In this document: positions 1 through 5,773 of the stretch, one piece after another
Position numbering within the stretch: the first letter of the stretch is position 1
Layout of the letters: the number at the start of each line of letters is the position of its first letter
Source of the DNA: Candidatus Coatesiibacteriota bacterium
Lineage (GTDB): Bacteria > B130-G9
DNA: 7,140 nucleotides
NCBI GenBank assembly: GCA_016929465.1
Contig: JAFGIT010000036.1
Coordinates: forward strand, 1 to 7,140
Direction of reading: 5' to 3'
The notes under the pieces: model-generated
What the model was told of the DNA's origin: nothing
Databases searched by the model: none
The model's input: only the letters and a program-made list of their open reading frames with translations
Made by a program: the position numbers and the translations under genes

Positions 1-110
1 CGCTCTAGGAAAGAGACTACTCTATCAACAATTGAAGACACAACTCAATTACCTGAACGAATGTCTGTCTTAAGTGCATAGTTCCGTAATATTATTATAG
101 CCGGCGATTC

Positions 111-132
111 CGACCGCAATGAATTACGGTCG
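111..132. other. Hairpin-forming inverted repeat
   Basis: CGACCG at 111-116 is repeated inverted as CGGTCG at 127-132, leaving a 10-nt AT-rich loop. It lies shortly after the possible end of an upstream reading frame (stops at 73 or 81), so it could be the 3' end of that transcript. No T-run follows on either strand, so a classical intrinsic terminator is not supported. It could equally be a protein-binding site. Confidence 0.35.
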
Positions 133-144
133 ATATAGAAGCCT

Positions 145-190
145 GAAGGGGACTGATGCGGACCCTCACCAATAGGGTATTCCCCACTTC
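145..190. other. Nested stem-loop region
   Basis: An inner stem pairs ACCCT (162-166) with AGGGT (174-178) around a 7-nt loop. An outer stem can pair GGGGA (148-152) with TCCCC (181-185), and GAA at 145-147 can continue to TTC at 188-190 across a two-base bulge (186-187). The result is a two-tier hairpin immediately before the heptad array. It lies upstream of the predicted promoter, so it would not be in the ruvB mRNA from that promoter. Its role is unknown. Confidence 0.3.
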
Positions 191-246
191 ATCCCCCATC
201 CCCCGTCCCCCATCCCTTCAACCTTGAACTTTGAACTTTGAACCTG
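191..246. repeat. In-register 7-bp tandem array (ATCCCCC to GAACTTT)
   Basis: Read in steps of seven from 191 the units are ATCCCCC, ATCCCCC, GTCCCCC, ATCCCTT, CAACCTT, GAACTTT, GAACTTT, GAACCTG. The first three or four are C-rich copies and the last three are GAAC-type copies, with transitional units between, all in one uninterrupted register. The array ends 7 bp before the -35 box of the ruvB promoter (254). No protein or RNA gene explains it. It may be a slippage-prone simple repeat or a member of a dispersed intergenic repeat family; only a genome-wide comparison could tell. Confidence 0.75.
193..216 (-). other. Potential G-quadruplex motif (G-rich minus strand)
   Basis: The plus strand has C-runs at 193-197, 200-204, 207-211 and 214-216, separated by two-base linkers. 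The minus strand therefore carries four G-runs (3, 5, 5 and 5) with 2-nt loops, meeting the usual G3+ N1-7 definition of an intramolecular quadruplex. A fifth run (182-185) lies close by. The G-rich strand is the template strand for ruvB transcription, but the motif lies upstream of the predicted start site. Folding in the cell is inference. Confidence 0.6.
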
Positions 247-248
247 CG

Positions 249-258
249 GTCAATTGAC
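249..258. promoter_or_regulatory. 10-bp palindrome overlapping the -35 box (candidate operator)
   Basis: GTCAATTGAC is a perfect 10-bp palindrome covering the first five bases of the TTGACA -35 element. A repressor bound here would block RNA polymerase. Symmetry does not extend cleanly outwards, and I do not recognise it as a known LexA box. An operator role is inferred only from position and symmetry; a palindrome of this length can occur by chance around a TTGAC sequence. Confidence 0.35.
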
Positions 259-282
259 ATCGCCTCCTCCTCCCCCTATATT
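254..282 (+). promoter_or_regulatory. Near-consensus sigma70 promoter of the ruvB operon
   Basis: TTGACA (254-259) matches the -35 consensus in 6 of 6 positions. TATATT (277-282) matches the -10 consensus in 5 of 6. The spacer is 17 bp, the optimum, and is pyrimidine-rich. Transcription would start near 288-291, giving a leader of about 30 nt before the ruvB GTG at 321, with a GGGAGAG ribosome-binding site at 307-313. The position fits a primary promoter for the five-gene plus-strand cluster. Confidence 0.75.
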
Positions 283-320
283 GACGGCCGGAAAGAGCCT
301 ATTCATGGGAGAGTTAGCAG

Positions 321-1352
321 GTGAACGAGCGCGTCGTTGATGGACACCCGTTCGAGGAAGAGCGGCTACTCGAGCTGAGCATTCGGCCAGAGAGTTTTGC
401 TGCCTTCGTCGGGCAGGAGAAGGTCAAGGAACGACTACTGATGAGCGTCAAGGCCGCCGCGATGCGGGACGAGTCGCTGGACCACGTCCTACTCGCGGGT
501 CCGCCAGGTCTCGGCAAGACCACGCTCGCGCATATCCTCGCCAAGGAGATGGGAGTCTCCGTCGTGACGACGACCGGTCCCGCGCTCGAGAAGAGCGGCG
601 ATATAGCCTCGATCCTGACGAATCTCTCCGACAAGGACATCCTTTTCATCGATGAGATCCACAGGCTCAATCGCATCGTGGAGGAGTTCTTCTACCCCGC
701 GCTCGAGGACTTCCATCTCGACATAATTATCGGCCAGGGACCAAGCGCAAGGACGATACGGCTCGATCTGCCGAAATTCACGCTCGTAGGCGCAACGACC
801 CGCTCCGGGCTCATCTCCGCCCCGCTCCGTGACAGGTTCGGGATACAGGAGCGACTCGATTTCTACACCGAGAAGGACCTGGTCCTGATCGTCGAGCGGT
901 CCGCGTCGATCCTGGAGGTCGCCGCCGATGCCGATGGTGCCAGGGAGATCGCAAAGCGCTGTCGTGGGACGCCGCGTATAGCGAATCGGCTGCTGAAGCG
1001 AGTTCGTGACTTCGCCCAGGTAAAGGGCAAGAAGACCGTAACCAAAGCAGTCGCGGACGAGGCATTGAAGCTCTTGGAGGTCGATGAGATGGGCCTCGAC
1101 AAGATGGACAGGAGCTTCGTCCTGACAATCATCGAGAAGTTCAATGGCGGACCGGTTGGAGTCGAGACGATTGCTGCCGCGATGAGCGAGGAAAGGGATA
1201 CCATAGAAGACGTCTATGAGCCATTCCTGATGCAGATCGGCTTCATCCAGCGCACGCCGAGGGGAAGGGTCGCTACGAAACTCGCTTTCAACTACTTTCA
1301 CACGGATGCGCCGGTGACCAAGTTGCCGCCAGGCCAGAAGGCGATGTTCTAG
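321..1352 (+). CDS. ruvB: Holliday junction branch migration ATPase RuvB
   Basis: RuvB is the hexameric AAA+ motor that, with RuvA, drives branch migration of Holliday junctions in recombination and repair. The 343-residue product is full length for the family. Visible motifs are Walker [10 protein letters not shown] (60-68), Walker B LFIDEIH (108-114), the sensor-1 region LVGATTRSG (155-163), the arginine-finger region APLRDRFG (167-174) and the sensor-2 region [10 protein letters not shown] (215-224). The C-terminal winged-helix DNA-binding domain includes [11 protein letters not shown] (306-316). The GTG start at 321 is favoured by GGGAGAG at 307-313, seven bases upstream, and by the usual N-terminal length. 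It is the first gene after the promoter at 254-282. ruvA and ruvC, its common partners, are not adjacent upstream; queH follows after 4 bp. Confidence 0.98.
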   Translation: MNERVVDGHPFEEERLLELSIRPESFAAFVGQEKVKERLLMSVKAAAMRDESLDHVLLAGPPGLGKTTLAHILAKEMGVSVVTTTGPALEKSGDIASILTNLSDKDILFIDEIHRLNRIVEEFFYPALEDFHLDIIIGQGPSARTIRLDLPKFTLVGATTRSGLISAPLRDRFGIQERLDFYTEKDLVLIVERSASILEVAADADGAREIAKRCRGTPRIANRLLKRVRDFAQVKGKKTVTKAVADEALKLLEVDEMGLDKMDRSFVLTIIEKFNGGPVGVETIAAAMSEERDTIEDVYEPFLMQIGFIQRTPRGRVATKLAFNYFHTDAPVTKLPPGQKAMF

Positions 1353-1356
1353 AACT

Positions 1357-1959
1357 ATGACGCCCAAGAAACCGATTCTGCTTCACTGCTGCTGCGCGCC
1401 GTGCACGGTTTATACATACCAGCGGCTCTGCGACGAGGGCTACTCGCCCACCTGCTACTTTCACAACCCGAATATCCATCCCTACACCGAGTTCATGCGG
1501 CGGCTCGACGCGATGAAAGTCTTCGCTTTCGACATGGGCGCGAATCTGCTAATTGACGAGAATTATGGACTTGATAGATTTCTCGAAGCGACCTTCGGAA
1601 AGACCGAGAGGTGCACCCTTTGTTACGAGATGCGTGTTTTTGAGACGGCGAGGTTTTGTCATGAGCAGGGATTGAATTGCTTCACAACGACCCTGCTATA
1701 TAGCAAGTACCAGAAGCACAAGGGCATAATCGACGCTTGCCAGCTGGCAGCTGATGAACATGGCGTGGAGTTTGTGTACATGGATTTCCGCGAGGGCTGG
1801 AAGGATGGCATCTCAGGCTCGAAGCAGATGGGGCTTTACAGGCAGCAATATTGCGGCTGCATCTTCAGTGAACAGGAAAGGTATATGAGTGACGCTCGGA
1901 AGGGAATTGCCCCTTCTGAAATTTCTAATCCGGTTGAGAAGGGAACAACTAAGAGATGA
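1357..1959 (+). CDS. queH: Epoxyqueuosine reductase QueH
   Basis: QueH (formerly DUF208) reduces epoxyqueuosine in tRNA to queuosine, the last step of queuosine synthesis. It is a cobalamin-independent iron-sulfur enzyme that replaces QueG in many bacteria. The 200-residue product shows the family's cysteine pattern: HCCCAPC (10-16), CTLC (86-89) and CGC (166-168). Other conserved-looking stretches are YFHNPNIHP (34-42), TTLLYSKYQ (111-119) and the DFREGW segment (143-148). The cysteines supply the iron-sulfur and metal sites. ATG at 1357 lies 4 bp after the ruvB stop with no strong ribosome-binding site of its own, suggesting translational coupling to ruvB. Its stop overlaps the next start by 4 bp (ATGA at 1956-1959). 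The last 20 or so residues (SEISNPVEKGTTKR) look like a non-conserved tail. Confidence 0.95.
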   Translation: MTPKKPILLHCCCAPCTVYTYQRLCDEGYSPTCYFHNPNIHPYTEFMRRLDAMKVFAFDMGANLLIDENYGLDRFLEATFGKTERCTLCYEMRVFETARFCHEQGLNCFTTTLLYSKYQKHKGIIDACQLAADEHGVEFVYMDFREGWKDGISGSKQMGLYRQQYCGCIFSEQERYMSDARKGIAPSEISNPVEKGTTKR

Positions 1960-2963
1960 TTCGGATTGCGGTTATCGGCTGTGGGAGCTGGGGTAAGAAC
2001 TACGTGAGATCGTTCGGTTCACTCGACGGAGTGAAGCTAGTGGGGCTATCCGACCTTTCGGAGCAGAAACTGAGTGGGCTTGAGAAGCGCTACCCGGATG
2101 CGGTGGTGACAACAGACTATAAGGACCTTCTGAAGATCGAAGATCTCGATGCGGTATGTATCGCGACTGAGGCTGTGAACCACTACACGGTGGCGAGGGA
2201 TGCGCTCGCGGCGGGGAAGGATGTCCTCGTTGAAAAGCCGCTTGCGACGAGGACCGACGAGTGCGATGAGCTGGTCTCGCTCGCGGCGAGCAAGGACCGA
2301 ATCCTCATGGTCGGCCATGTCTTTCTCTACAACAAGGCGGTCTCAGTTCTGAAGGGCTACATCGATGAGGGAGTCCTCGGAAAGATATATTACATCCACG
2401 CAACCAGGACCAACCTGGGCCCGATCCGAAAGGATGTGAATGCCATCTGGGACCTCGCGCCGCACGACATTTCGACCGTGTCATACCTGGTCGGGTCGCA
2501 GCCGATTACGGTCTCTGCGAGCGGCTCCTCGTATCTCTCCGATGGGATACAGGACATGGCATTCTTTTCGATGAAATATCCCGACGATGTCGTGGCAAAT
2601 ATCCACGTCAGCTGGCTCTACCCGAGAAAGACACGCGAGACCACGATCATTGGAAGCAAGAAAATGGCGCTCTTCGACGACATCAGCACGCTCGAGAAGA
2701 TCAAACTCTTCGACAAGGGCGTCATGAGGGAACCTTCATACGACAGCTATGGTGACTTTCAGCTGTCATTGAGGAGCGGCGACATTACGATCCCGAACGT
2801 CGAGGTCAAGGAACCGCTTCTGGCTGAGTGCCTGCACTTCCTCGATTGCGTGAAGGAACGAAAGAAGCCCATCTCTGACGGAGTCGAGGGCCGCAATGTC
2901 GTCCGAGTTATCGAAGCAGTGATGGAGTCGATCCAGGAATCAGGCAAACCAGTCGCTATTTAG
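1956..2963 (+). CDS. Gfo/Idh/MocA-family NAD(P)-dependent oxidoreductase
   Basis: A 335-residue sugar-type dehydrogenase. The N-terminal Rossmann domain begins MIRIAVIGCGSWGKN, with the dinucleotide-binding glycines at 8-13. The EKP motif (93-95) supplies the family's catalytic Lys94. The C-terminal alpha/beta domain contains WDLAPHDIS (165-173), where Asp167 and His170 fit the conserved D-x-x-x-H-type active-site position. The RTNLG...VNAIWDLAPHD segment resembles family members acting on nucleotide sugars (the GnnA and WlbA/WbpB groups, which oxidise C3 of UDP-sugars), but substrate cannot be set from sequence alone. The start ATG overlaps the queH stop (ATGA), with GAGAAGGGA at 1936-1944 as a plausible ribosome-binding site. 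With the two genes downstream it suggests a glycan-building module. No aminotransferase or acyltransferase partner is in the window. Confidence 0.9.
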   Translation: MIRIAVIGCGSWGKNYVRSFGSLDGVKLVGLSDLSEQKLSGLEKRYPDAVVTTDYKDLLKIEDLDAVCIATEAVNHYTVARDALAAGKDVLVEKPLATRTDECDELVSLAASKDRILMVGHVFLYNKAVSVLKGYIDEGVLGKIYYIHATRTNLGPIRKDVNAIWDLAPHDISTVSYLVGSQPITVSASGSSYLSDGIQDMAFFSMKYPDDVVANIHVSWLYPRKTRETTIIGSKKMALFDDISTLEKIKLFDKGVMREPSYDSYGDFQLSLRSGDITIPNVEVKEPLLAECLHFLDCVKERKKPISDGVEGRNVVRVIEAVMESIQESGKPVAI

Positions 2964-2990
2964 GCAGCCATTCGAGGTCTTGTTAAGAAA

Positions 2991-3749
2991 GTGGGTTCAG
3001 ATAGAAAGCAAGTATCGATCATCATCCCCGCTTTCAACGAGGAGCTCAATCTCGAGGAAGCTGTTCTCGAGGTCCTCGATGCTGCAAAGGATTTCCTCGA
3101 TGATTTCGAGGTCCTGATAATCAACGACGGCAGCCGCGACCGCACTGGCGAGATTGCTGACGGCCTTGCTGAGCGATTCGAGCACGTCCGCGTCATCCAC
3201 CATCCCTTTAATGTCGGCTACGGTGGTGGTCAGAGGACCGGGCTGAAATACGCGCAATACCCTTGGGTGATGATAGTGCCGGCCGACAGGCAGTTCGATC
3301 CGCGCGACATCGAGAAATACTTGCCTTATATAGACGAGGCGGACGTCATAGTCGGATATCGCTCGAAGCGAAAGGACCCGCTCTTCCGCAAGATGAACAC
3401 TCTACTGCTTCAGGTCGTGATGGCTGTCCTGTTCGGAGTGACGCTGCGTGATGTGAACTGGGTGAAGCTGATGCGGAAGTCCATCCTGCAGCGTTTCACG
3501 ATCGAGTCCAAGAACATCGGCGTCGATGCGGAAGTAATCGTCAAGGCGAGGCACTTCGGCTGCCGGTTCAGGGAGGTGCACGTGCAGTATCTGCCGAGAC
3601 TTGCGGGACAGTCGAAGGGCGACAAGCTGCTCAACATCGCCATCACATTGATAGAACTCGGATGGCTGTTCGTGTTCAAGTTCCTCAAGATGGGCGACTT
3701 CGCCTCGCGACGCCTCAAACCTGGTGAAGGTGAAGATTGCAGTCGCTGA
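2991..3749 (+). CDS. Family 2 glycosyltransferase, polyprenyl-phosphate sugar transferase type
   Basis: A 252-residue GT-A fold enzyme of the DPM1/DPG-synthase-like branch of GT2. The N-terminus VSIIIPAFNEE (8-18) is the nucleotide-binding start, and IINDGSRDRT (43-52) holds the conserved DGS. The glycine-rich NVGYGGGQRTG (74-84) follows, then PADRQFDP (97-104), equivalent to the metal-binding DxD/Q region. There the first acidic residue is Pro97, with Asp99 retained. Hydrophobic stretches at about 138-151 and 213-234 may dock on the membrane, as in dolichyl/undecaprenyl-phosphate transferases; long multi-pass C-terminal helices are absent. It probably transfers a sugar from a nucleotide to a lipid carrier or glycan. 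The GTG start at 2991 is 27 bp after the previous stop, with a modest GAGGT at 2974-2978. The 3' end overlaps the next gene by 13 bp. Confidence 0.9.
   Translation: MGSDRKQVSIIIPAFNEELNLEEAVLEVLDAAKDFLDDFEVLIINDGSRDRTGEIADGLAERFEHVRVIHHPFNVGYGGGQRTGLKYAQYPWVMIVPADRQFDPRDIEKYLPYIDEADVIVGYRSKRKDPLFRKMNTLLLQVVMAVLFGVTLRDVNWVKLMRKSILQRFTIESKNIGVDAEVIVKARHFGCRFREVHVQYLPRLAGQSKGDKLLNIAITLIELGWLFVFKFLKMGDFASRRLKPGEGEDCSR
3723..3736 (+). promoter_or_regulatory. Purine-rich ribosome-binding region deciding a TTG start
   Basis: GGTGAAGGTGAAGA sits directly upstream of the TTG at 3737 and inside the end of the glycosyltransferase gene. It offers two GGTGA-type anti-16S pairing sites, with 4-13 bases of spacing depending on which is used. 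Since the upstream reading frame ends at 3749, ribosomes finishing the glycosyltransferase would pass over the start, which fits coupled re-initiation. The GTGs at 3724 and 3730 are in a different frame and cannot start this protein. Confidence 0.5.
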
Positions 3750-5740
3750 AGAAGCTCCTGAACTTAGCGCTCCTCATCTGTATCCTGGCCGCTCTATTTG
3801 GCCTTCTGTGGATGATTTTCGAGCCTTCAATCCCGCCCTTGATCGTGCTGGTCATCTCGAGCGTTTTCGCTCTCCCAATATCGGCCGTCCTGAAACCGCC
3901 CAAGTTCAAGTGCAGGGCTACTGCTACGGAGGGCTCTTATCCGACTAAGGCGCATAGGGCCGCCGTGCTGATTCTCGTCTCAGTAGCCGAGATAAAAAGG
4001 GCATCAAAGGAGATCTATCCGATCAAAAGGGATTGGTCCTATGAGTGGCAGAACCTGGTCGAGTGCGGCGTCGGACCGTATTGCACGAAAGATGTCGCTG
4101 AAATGGAGCCAGATGAGCTGTCCTCGTTCTCGATCGTAATAGTAACTCGGAGCGCTTCCGCCGTAATCGGCGATTCGCTTCAGCAGGCCATCAAGCGCTA
4201 TATACAGGATGGAGGGGTGGTCATCTCGGAGGGGCCCTCCGGGATCCTGGATGGATTGCTCCGATTCGAACCGGAAGGAGGCCATAAAGGTCGCTTTCTT
4301 CTTGATGAGATTTCCCATATATTGGTGCCTAACGATAAGACGCGACTCTCGCTTTCACTCAGGCCTATCTACGCCCGCAGGTACCGCGCTGTTGTAGAAG
4401 GCGAGAATAGCCAGGATCCCGCCAAGGTGGAAGTGCTTGCTTCGCTGATGGGTTCTCCTTCGATCTTTCACTTCCGGCTGGGACAAGGCCATCTGATATG
4501 CCTTGCATTTGACCTGTCAACGGCGGCATTTGTCTTGAAGCAGGGGATCCAGCGATGGCGACGTCCGTTCGACCGGATTCTCCATGTGCTGCGCTTTGGT
4601 TGGTGCTGGCCAAAACCGGCGCATTTCATCCCTGAATTATCCTATTTCGTAGGTGGAGTAGTTTTTAGCAGAGTGCCCCTTCCACCGTTCCAGGAGGTCC
4701 TTGCTGACTCCCTCTTTCGATATATAGCGTTGCAGCGGCCGTTCCCTCTACTATCGAGACTTCCAGCCGGTAAGGGTGCATTCCTGATTCTGACCCACGA
4801 TGAGGACTACGCGCCCGACGAACTCGCCTCGGCCGTTGACGAGGAGAGCGCGGCAGGGATCCGATCAACCGCTTTCATGCTGCCCGACTGCAAGAGGGCG
4901 GATGCCGTGGGAGCTGATTTGAAGATGGGACCCACCGAGATCGCCTTCCATTGGAACCGGTTCCGATTCCATTTGGATCGAAAAGGGATTCATTTCAATA
5001 GATTCGCCGACCTCGAGAGCTCTCTCAAAGCCATAGAAGGAGCCTCTCCGGACGCACCAATCTCATCGAGCCGCATCCACTGGTTAGTATGGGATGAGGA
5101 ACTGGGAACAACCTTCGATTTCTTGGCGAGCGCAGGGATACTGACAGATTCATCGCAGGGCTCAATCTCCTCCGCAATAGGCTACATCTTCGGCACCGGC
5201 TACGGCTACAGGCCGCTTCTTCCGGACGGACGTCCGCTTTCAATGCTCGAAGTCCCATACGAGATAGAGGACGATCTTGCCGGTGCCGACGTCCACTACT
5301 TCAAGACCATGATCGATAAGAACCTCCAATACTGGCGCTCGGGATTGGTGGTCCTTCTGCATCCCTGGCAATGCGTGAAAGGGGCCAAGCAGAGACCTGT
5401 TTTCGAGGCAATCCTGGAGGCTGCGAATAGGGAAGACCTGTGGGTCACCACCCTATCCGAGCTACATGCTTTCAGGCAGGCCAGGTTGGATTGCCAGATT
5501 TCGTCTAAGCTCCGCAATGGCGCCATGGAAATCGAGGTCGAGACGGACCGGGATGACATCGTATTGGAGCTGCTGCCGGTCTGGGAGAATTTTTGTATTC
5601 AGCGAATACTGCGGGACGGCAGTGAGATACGGCTTGATGGCCCCTCGGGCGCTCTATTCATCCCCACAGGCAAACATGTGTTCAGGATAGAATACAGGCA
5701 GATTGGGAACGCATCCGTACCGCCCGAATCGCCGCAATAG
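3737..5740 (+). CDS. Membrane-anchored GATase-like / polysaccharide deacetylase-like fusion protein
   Basis: A 667-residue protein with at least four regions. Two hydrophobic helices (about 7-28 and 33-52) form an N-terminal membrane hairpin. Residues 73-290 resemble a class-I-amidotransferase-like fold (AVLILVSVAE, then an IVIVTRSAS strand and the AIKRYIQDGGVVISEGPSG segment at 151-169), with no obvious catalytic Cys-His pair. Residues 345-585 look like a NodB-type deacetylase: LTHDEDY (352-358, the metal/base motif), EIAFHWNRFRFH (401-412, histidine region), RIHWLVWDE (446-454), GILTDSSQG (467-475), FGTGYGYRP (485-493) and LLHPWQ (540-545). Residues 586-655 form a beta-rich tail. It probably removes acetyl groups from a cell-surface glycan, though activity is unproven. 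The TTG start at 3737 is chosen because no ATG or GTG is suitably placed, the purine-rich AAGGTGAAGA precedes it, and it begins just before the first membrane helix. It overlaps the glycosyltransferase by 13 bp. Confidence 0.82.
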   Translation: MQSLKKLLNLALLICILAALFGLLWMIFEPSIPPLIVLVISSVFALPISAVLKPPKFKCRATATEGSYPTKAHRAAVLILVSVAEIKRASKEIYPIKRDWSYEWQNLVECGVGPYCTKDVAEMEPDELSSFSIVIVTRSASAVIGDSLQQAIKRYIQDGGVVISEGPSGILDGLLRFEPEGGHKGRFLLDEISHILVPNDKTRLSLSLRPIYARRYRAVVEGENSQDPAKVEVLASLMGSPSIFHFRLGQGHLICLAFDLSTAAFVLKQGIQRWRRPFDRILHVLRFGWCWPKPAHFIPELSYFVGGVVFSRVPLPPFQEVLADSLFRYIALQRPFPLLSRLPAGKGAFLILTHDEDYAPDELASAVDEESAAGIRSTAFMLPDCKRADAVGADLKMGPTEIAFHWNRFRFHLDRKGIHFNRFADLESSLKAIEGASPDAPISSSRIHWLVWDEELGTTFDFLASAGILTDSSQGSISSAIGYIFGTGYGYRPLLPDGRPLSMLEVPYEIEDDLAGADVHYFKTMIDKNLQYWRSGLVVLLHPWQCVKGAKQRPVFEAILEAANREDLWVTTLSELHAFRQARLDCQISSKLRNGAMEIEVETDRDDIVLELLPVWENFCIQRILRDGSEIRLDGPSGALFIPTGKHVFRIEYRQIGNASVPPESPQ

Positions 5741-5755
5741 AAGAGCGCCATGGAT

Positions 5756-5772
5756 ACCGGAGGCTGTCCGGT
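5756..5772. terminator. Convergent-gene hairpin, weak bidirectional terminator candidate
   Basis: ACCGGA (5756-5761) pairs perfectly with TCCGGT (5767-5772) around the 5-nt loop GGCTG. It occupies the 33-bp gap between the plus-strand cluster ending at 5740 and the minus-strand kinase-like gene whose stop codon begins at 5774. On the plus strand a T-rich but interrupted stretch (TTCTATTC) follows; on the minus strand there is no T-run. Position between convergent genes is the best support. The stem is short, so termination may be inefficient. Confidence 0.45.
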
Positions 5773-5773
5773 T

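Larger units (their letters stand above)
1..253. other. Non-coding leader upstream of the ruvB promoter
   Basis: No gene can be supported here. The only open stretches touching the left edge are short. One plus frame runs from base 2 to a TAA at 71-73 (its tail reads KRLLYQQLKTQLNYLNECLS) and another from base 1 to a TAG at 79-81. Either could be the last codons of an upstream gene, but I recognise no family in them. The rest has a base composition unlike the neighbouring genes: AT-rich to about 100, then two hairpin-forming stretches (111-132 and 145-190), then a C-rich to GAACTTT heptad array (191-246). The ruvA or ruvC genes that often precede ruvB are not in this stretch. Confidence 0.6.

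Noticed and set aside
2-73. Possible C-terminal end of an upstream protein (tail QLKTQLNYLNECLS).
   Set aside because: It has only 23 codons, a competing open frame ends at 81, and no family is recognisable, so it is mentioned only in the leader description.
191-246. Heptad array considered as a CRISPR or iteron-type origin.
   Set aside because: There is no repeat-spacer alternation, units are only 7 bp and change in sequence, and no cas, rep or dnaA gene is nearby.
489-1367. A 292-codon open frame antisense to ruvB.
   Set aside because: It mirrors the codon structure of the certain RuvB frame, shows no recognisable motif, and has no ribosome-binding site or promoter of its own.
1694-1705. 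Perfect 12-bp palindrome TGCTATATAGCA.
   Set aside because: It lies inside queH, where it encodes the conserved TTLLYSKY stretch. Similar TATATAG strings in other genes of the window are explained by tyrosine and ATA-isoleucine codons.
3724-3948. A 74-codon plus-strand frame overlapping the start of the deacetylase-like gene.
   Set aside because: The overlapping frame at 3737 encodes clear membrane helices and continues for 667 codons; this one has no motif and ends early.
5179-5209. Triple GGCTAC repeat.
   Set aside because: It encodes the glycine/tyrosine-rich FGTGYGY motif region of the deacetylase-like domain; coding constraint explains it.
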